From an uncultured Eubacteriales bacterium (lineage in GTDB: Bacteria > Bacillota > Clostridia > Oscillospirales > Oscillospiraceae), in the NCBI GenBank assembly GCA_902492005.1, contig CABUJV010000029.1:1-23619 (forward strand): DNA of 23,619 nucleotides, given 5' to 3'. The notes under the pieces are model-generated. The model did not search any database, was not told where the DNA came from, and was given only the letters and a program-made list of their open reading frames with translations. Shown piece after piece: positions 23,435 to 23,619 of the stretch. The position numbers and the translations under genes are program-made. Every line of letters begins with the position of its first letter. The first letter of the stretch is position 1.

Positions 23435-23619
23435 TTAACGGATGTCATTGTCGGTGAGGGCGGCGCGGAACTGGGTCACGTCGCCGGTCTTGTTCTCCTC
23501 CCTGTAGAGACCGGGCACGGCGGCGTACAGGGCGGCGCAGGTGACCAGGTCCTGCTTCCAGGTGATCTCGTTGGGGGCGTGGGCCTGGCTCTCGGCGCCG
23601 GGGCCGAAGCCCACGCAGG
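23435..23619 (-). CDS. ygeY: M20-family hydrolase, YgeY-like (C-terminal end only)
   Basis: The last 60 codons of a gene running off the right edge; the TAA is at 23437-23435. The fragment begins CVGFGPGAESQAHAPNEIT, the metal-binding C-terminal part of M20 peptidases (GPG...AHAPNE), and ends QFRAALTDNDIR. The combination with YgeW identifies it as the YgeY/selenium-metabolism hydrolase type rather than a generic dipeptidase. The gene ends 25 bases before the YgeW start, with the YgeW ribosome site in between, so the order ygeY-ygeW-carbamate kinase is one operon. No start, promoter or N-terminal zinc ligands are visible here. Confidence 0.82.
   Translation of the reverse strand, partial: CVGFGPGAESQAHAPNEITWKQDLVTCAALYAAVPGLYREENKTGDVTQFRAALTDNDIR

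Overview
The window looks like a chromosomal segment from a GC-rich gut Clostridium of the Oscillospiraceae type (Flavonifractor/Pseudoflavonifractor-like). The grounds are Firmicute-style regulators (YesM/YesN pair, a Bacillus-type LexA box), strong AGGAGG ribosome sites, and YgeY/YgeW/carbamate-kinase genes of the anaerobic purine pathway found in such bacteria. Genus-level placement is inference.

Left block (1-10507, all + strand): a peptide/nickel-type (Dpp/Opp) ABC importer with a 5'-truncated binding protein, two permeases and two ATPases. It is followed by a YesM-type sensor kinase, a YesN-type AraC response regulator, a UxuA-like mannonate dehydratase and a second AraC regulator with an N-terminal cupin-like domain. 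The binding-protein gene has lost its start. The first 50 bases look like the terminus of an IS3-type insertion sequence. The mix suggests uptake and use of a uronate-containing compound, but the substrate is not shown.

Middle (10508-17572): a tRNA-Val(GAC) on the minus strand with a textbook promoter and terminator. Divergent from it is a hydrolase-SDR gene pair, then a complete branched-chain amino-acid-type ABC operon (LivJ-H-M-G-F). The Liv operon starts at a perfect TTGACA-N17-TATAAT promoter embedded in a 10-bp inverted repeat, and it ends at a strong hairpin.

Right (17573-23619): a zinc-dependent phospholipase-C-family protein and a decayed GNAT acetyltransferase remnant (+ strand). 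These meet a minus-strand operon: GTG-started DNA-repair-type radical SAM protein, DUF4130 partner and a TIGR04076-type protein. That operon has a near-perfect LexA box between its -35 and -10 elements, and the radical SAM protein ends in a consensus beta-clamp-binding pentapeptide. This is the most interesting system in the window. Upstream of it, also on the minus strand and behind a 15-bp terminator, are carbamate kinase, the knotted carbamoyltransferase YgeW and the 3' end of a YgeY-type M20 hydrolase, probably the edge of an anaerobic purine/ureide catabolic cluster.
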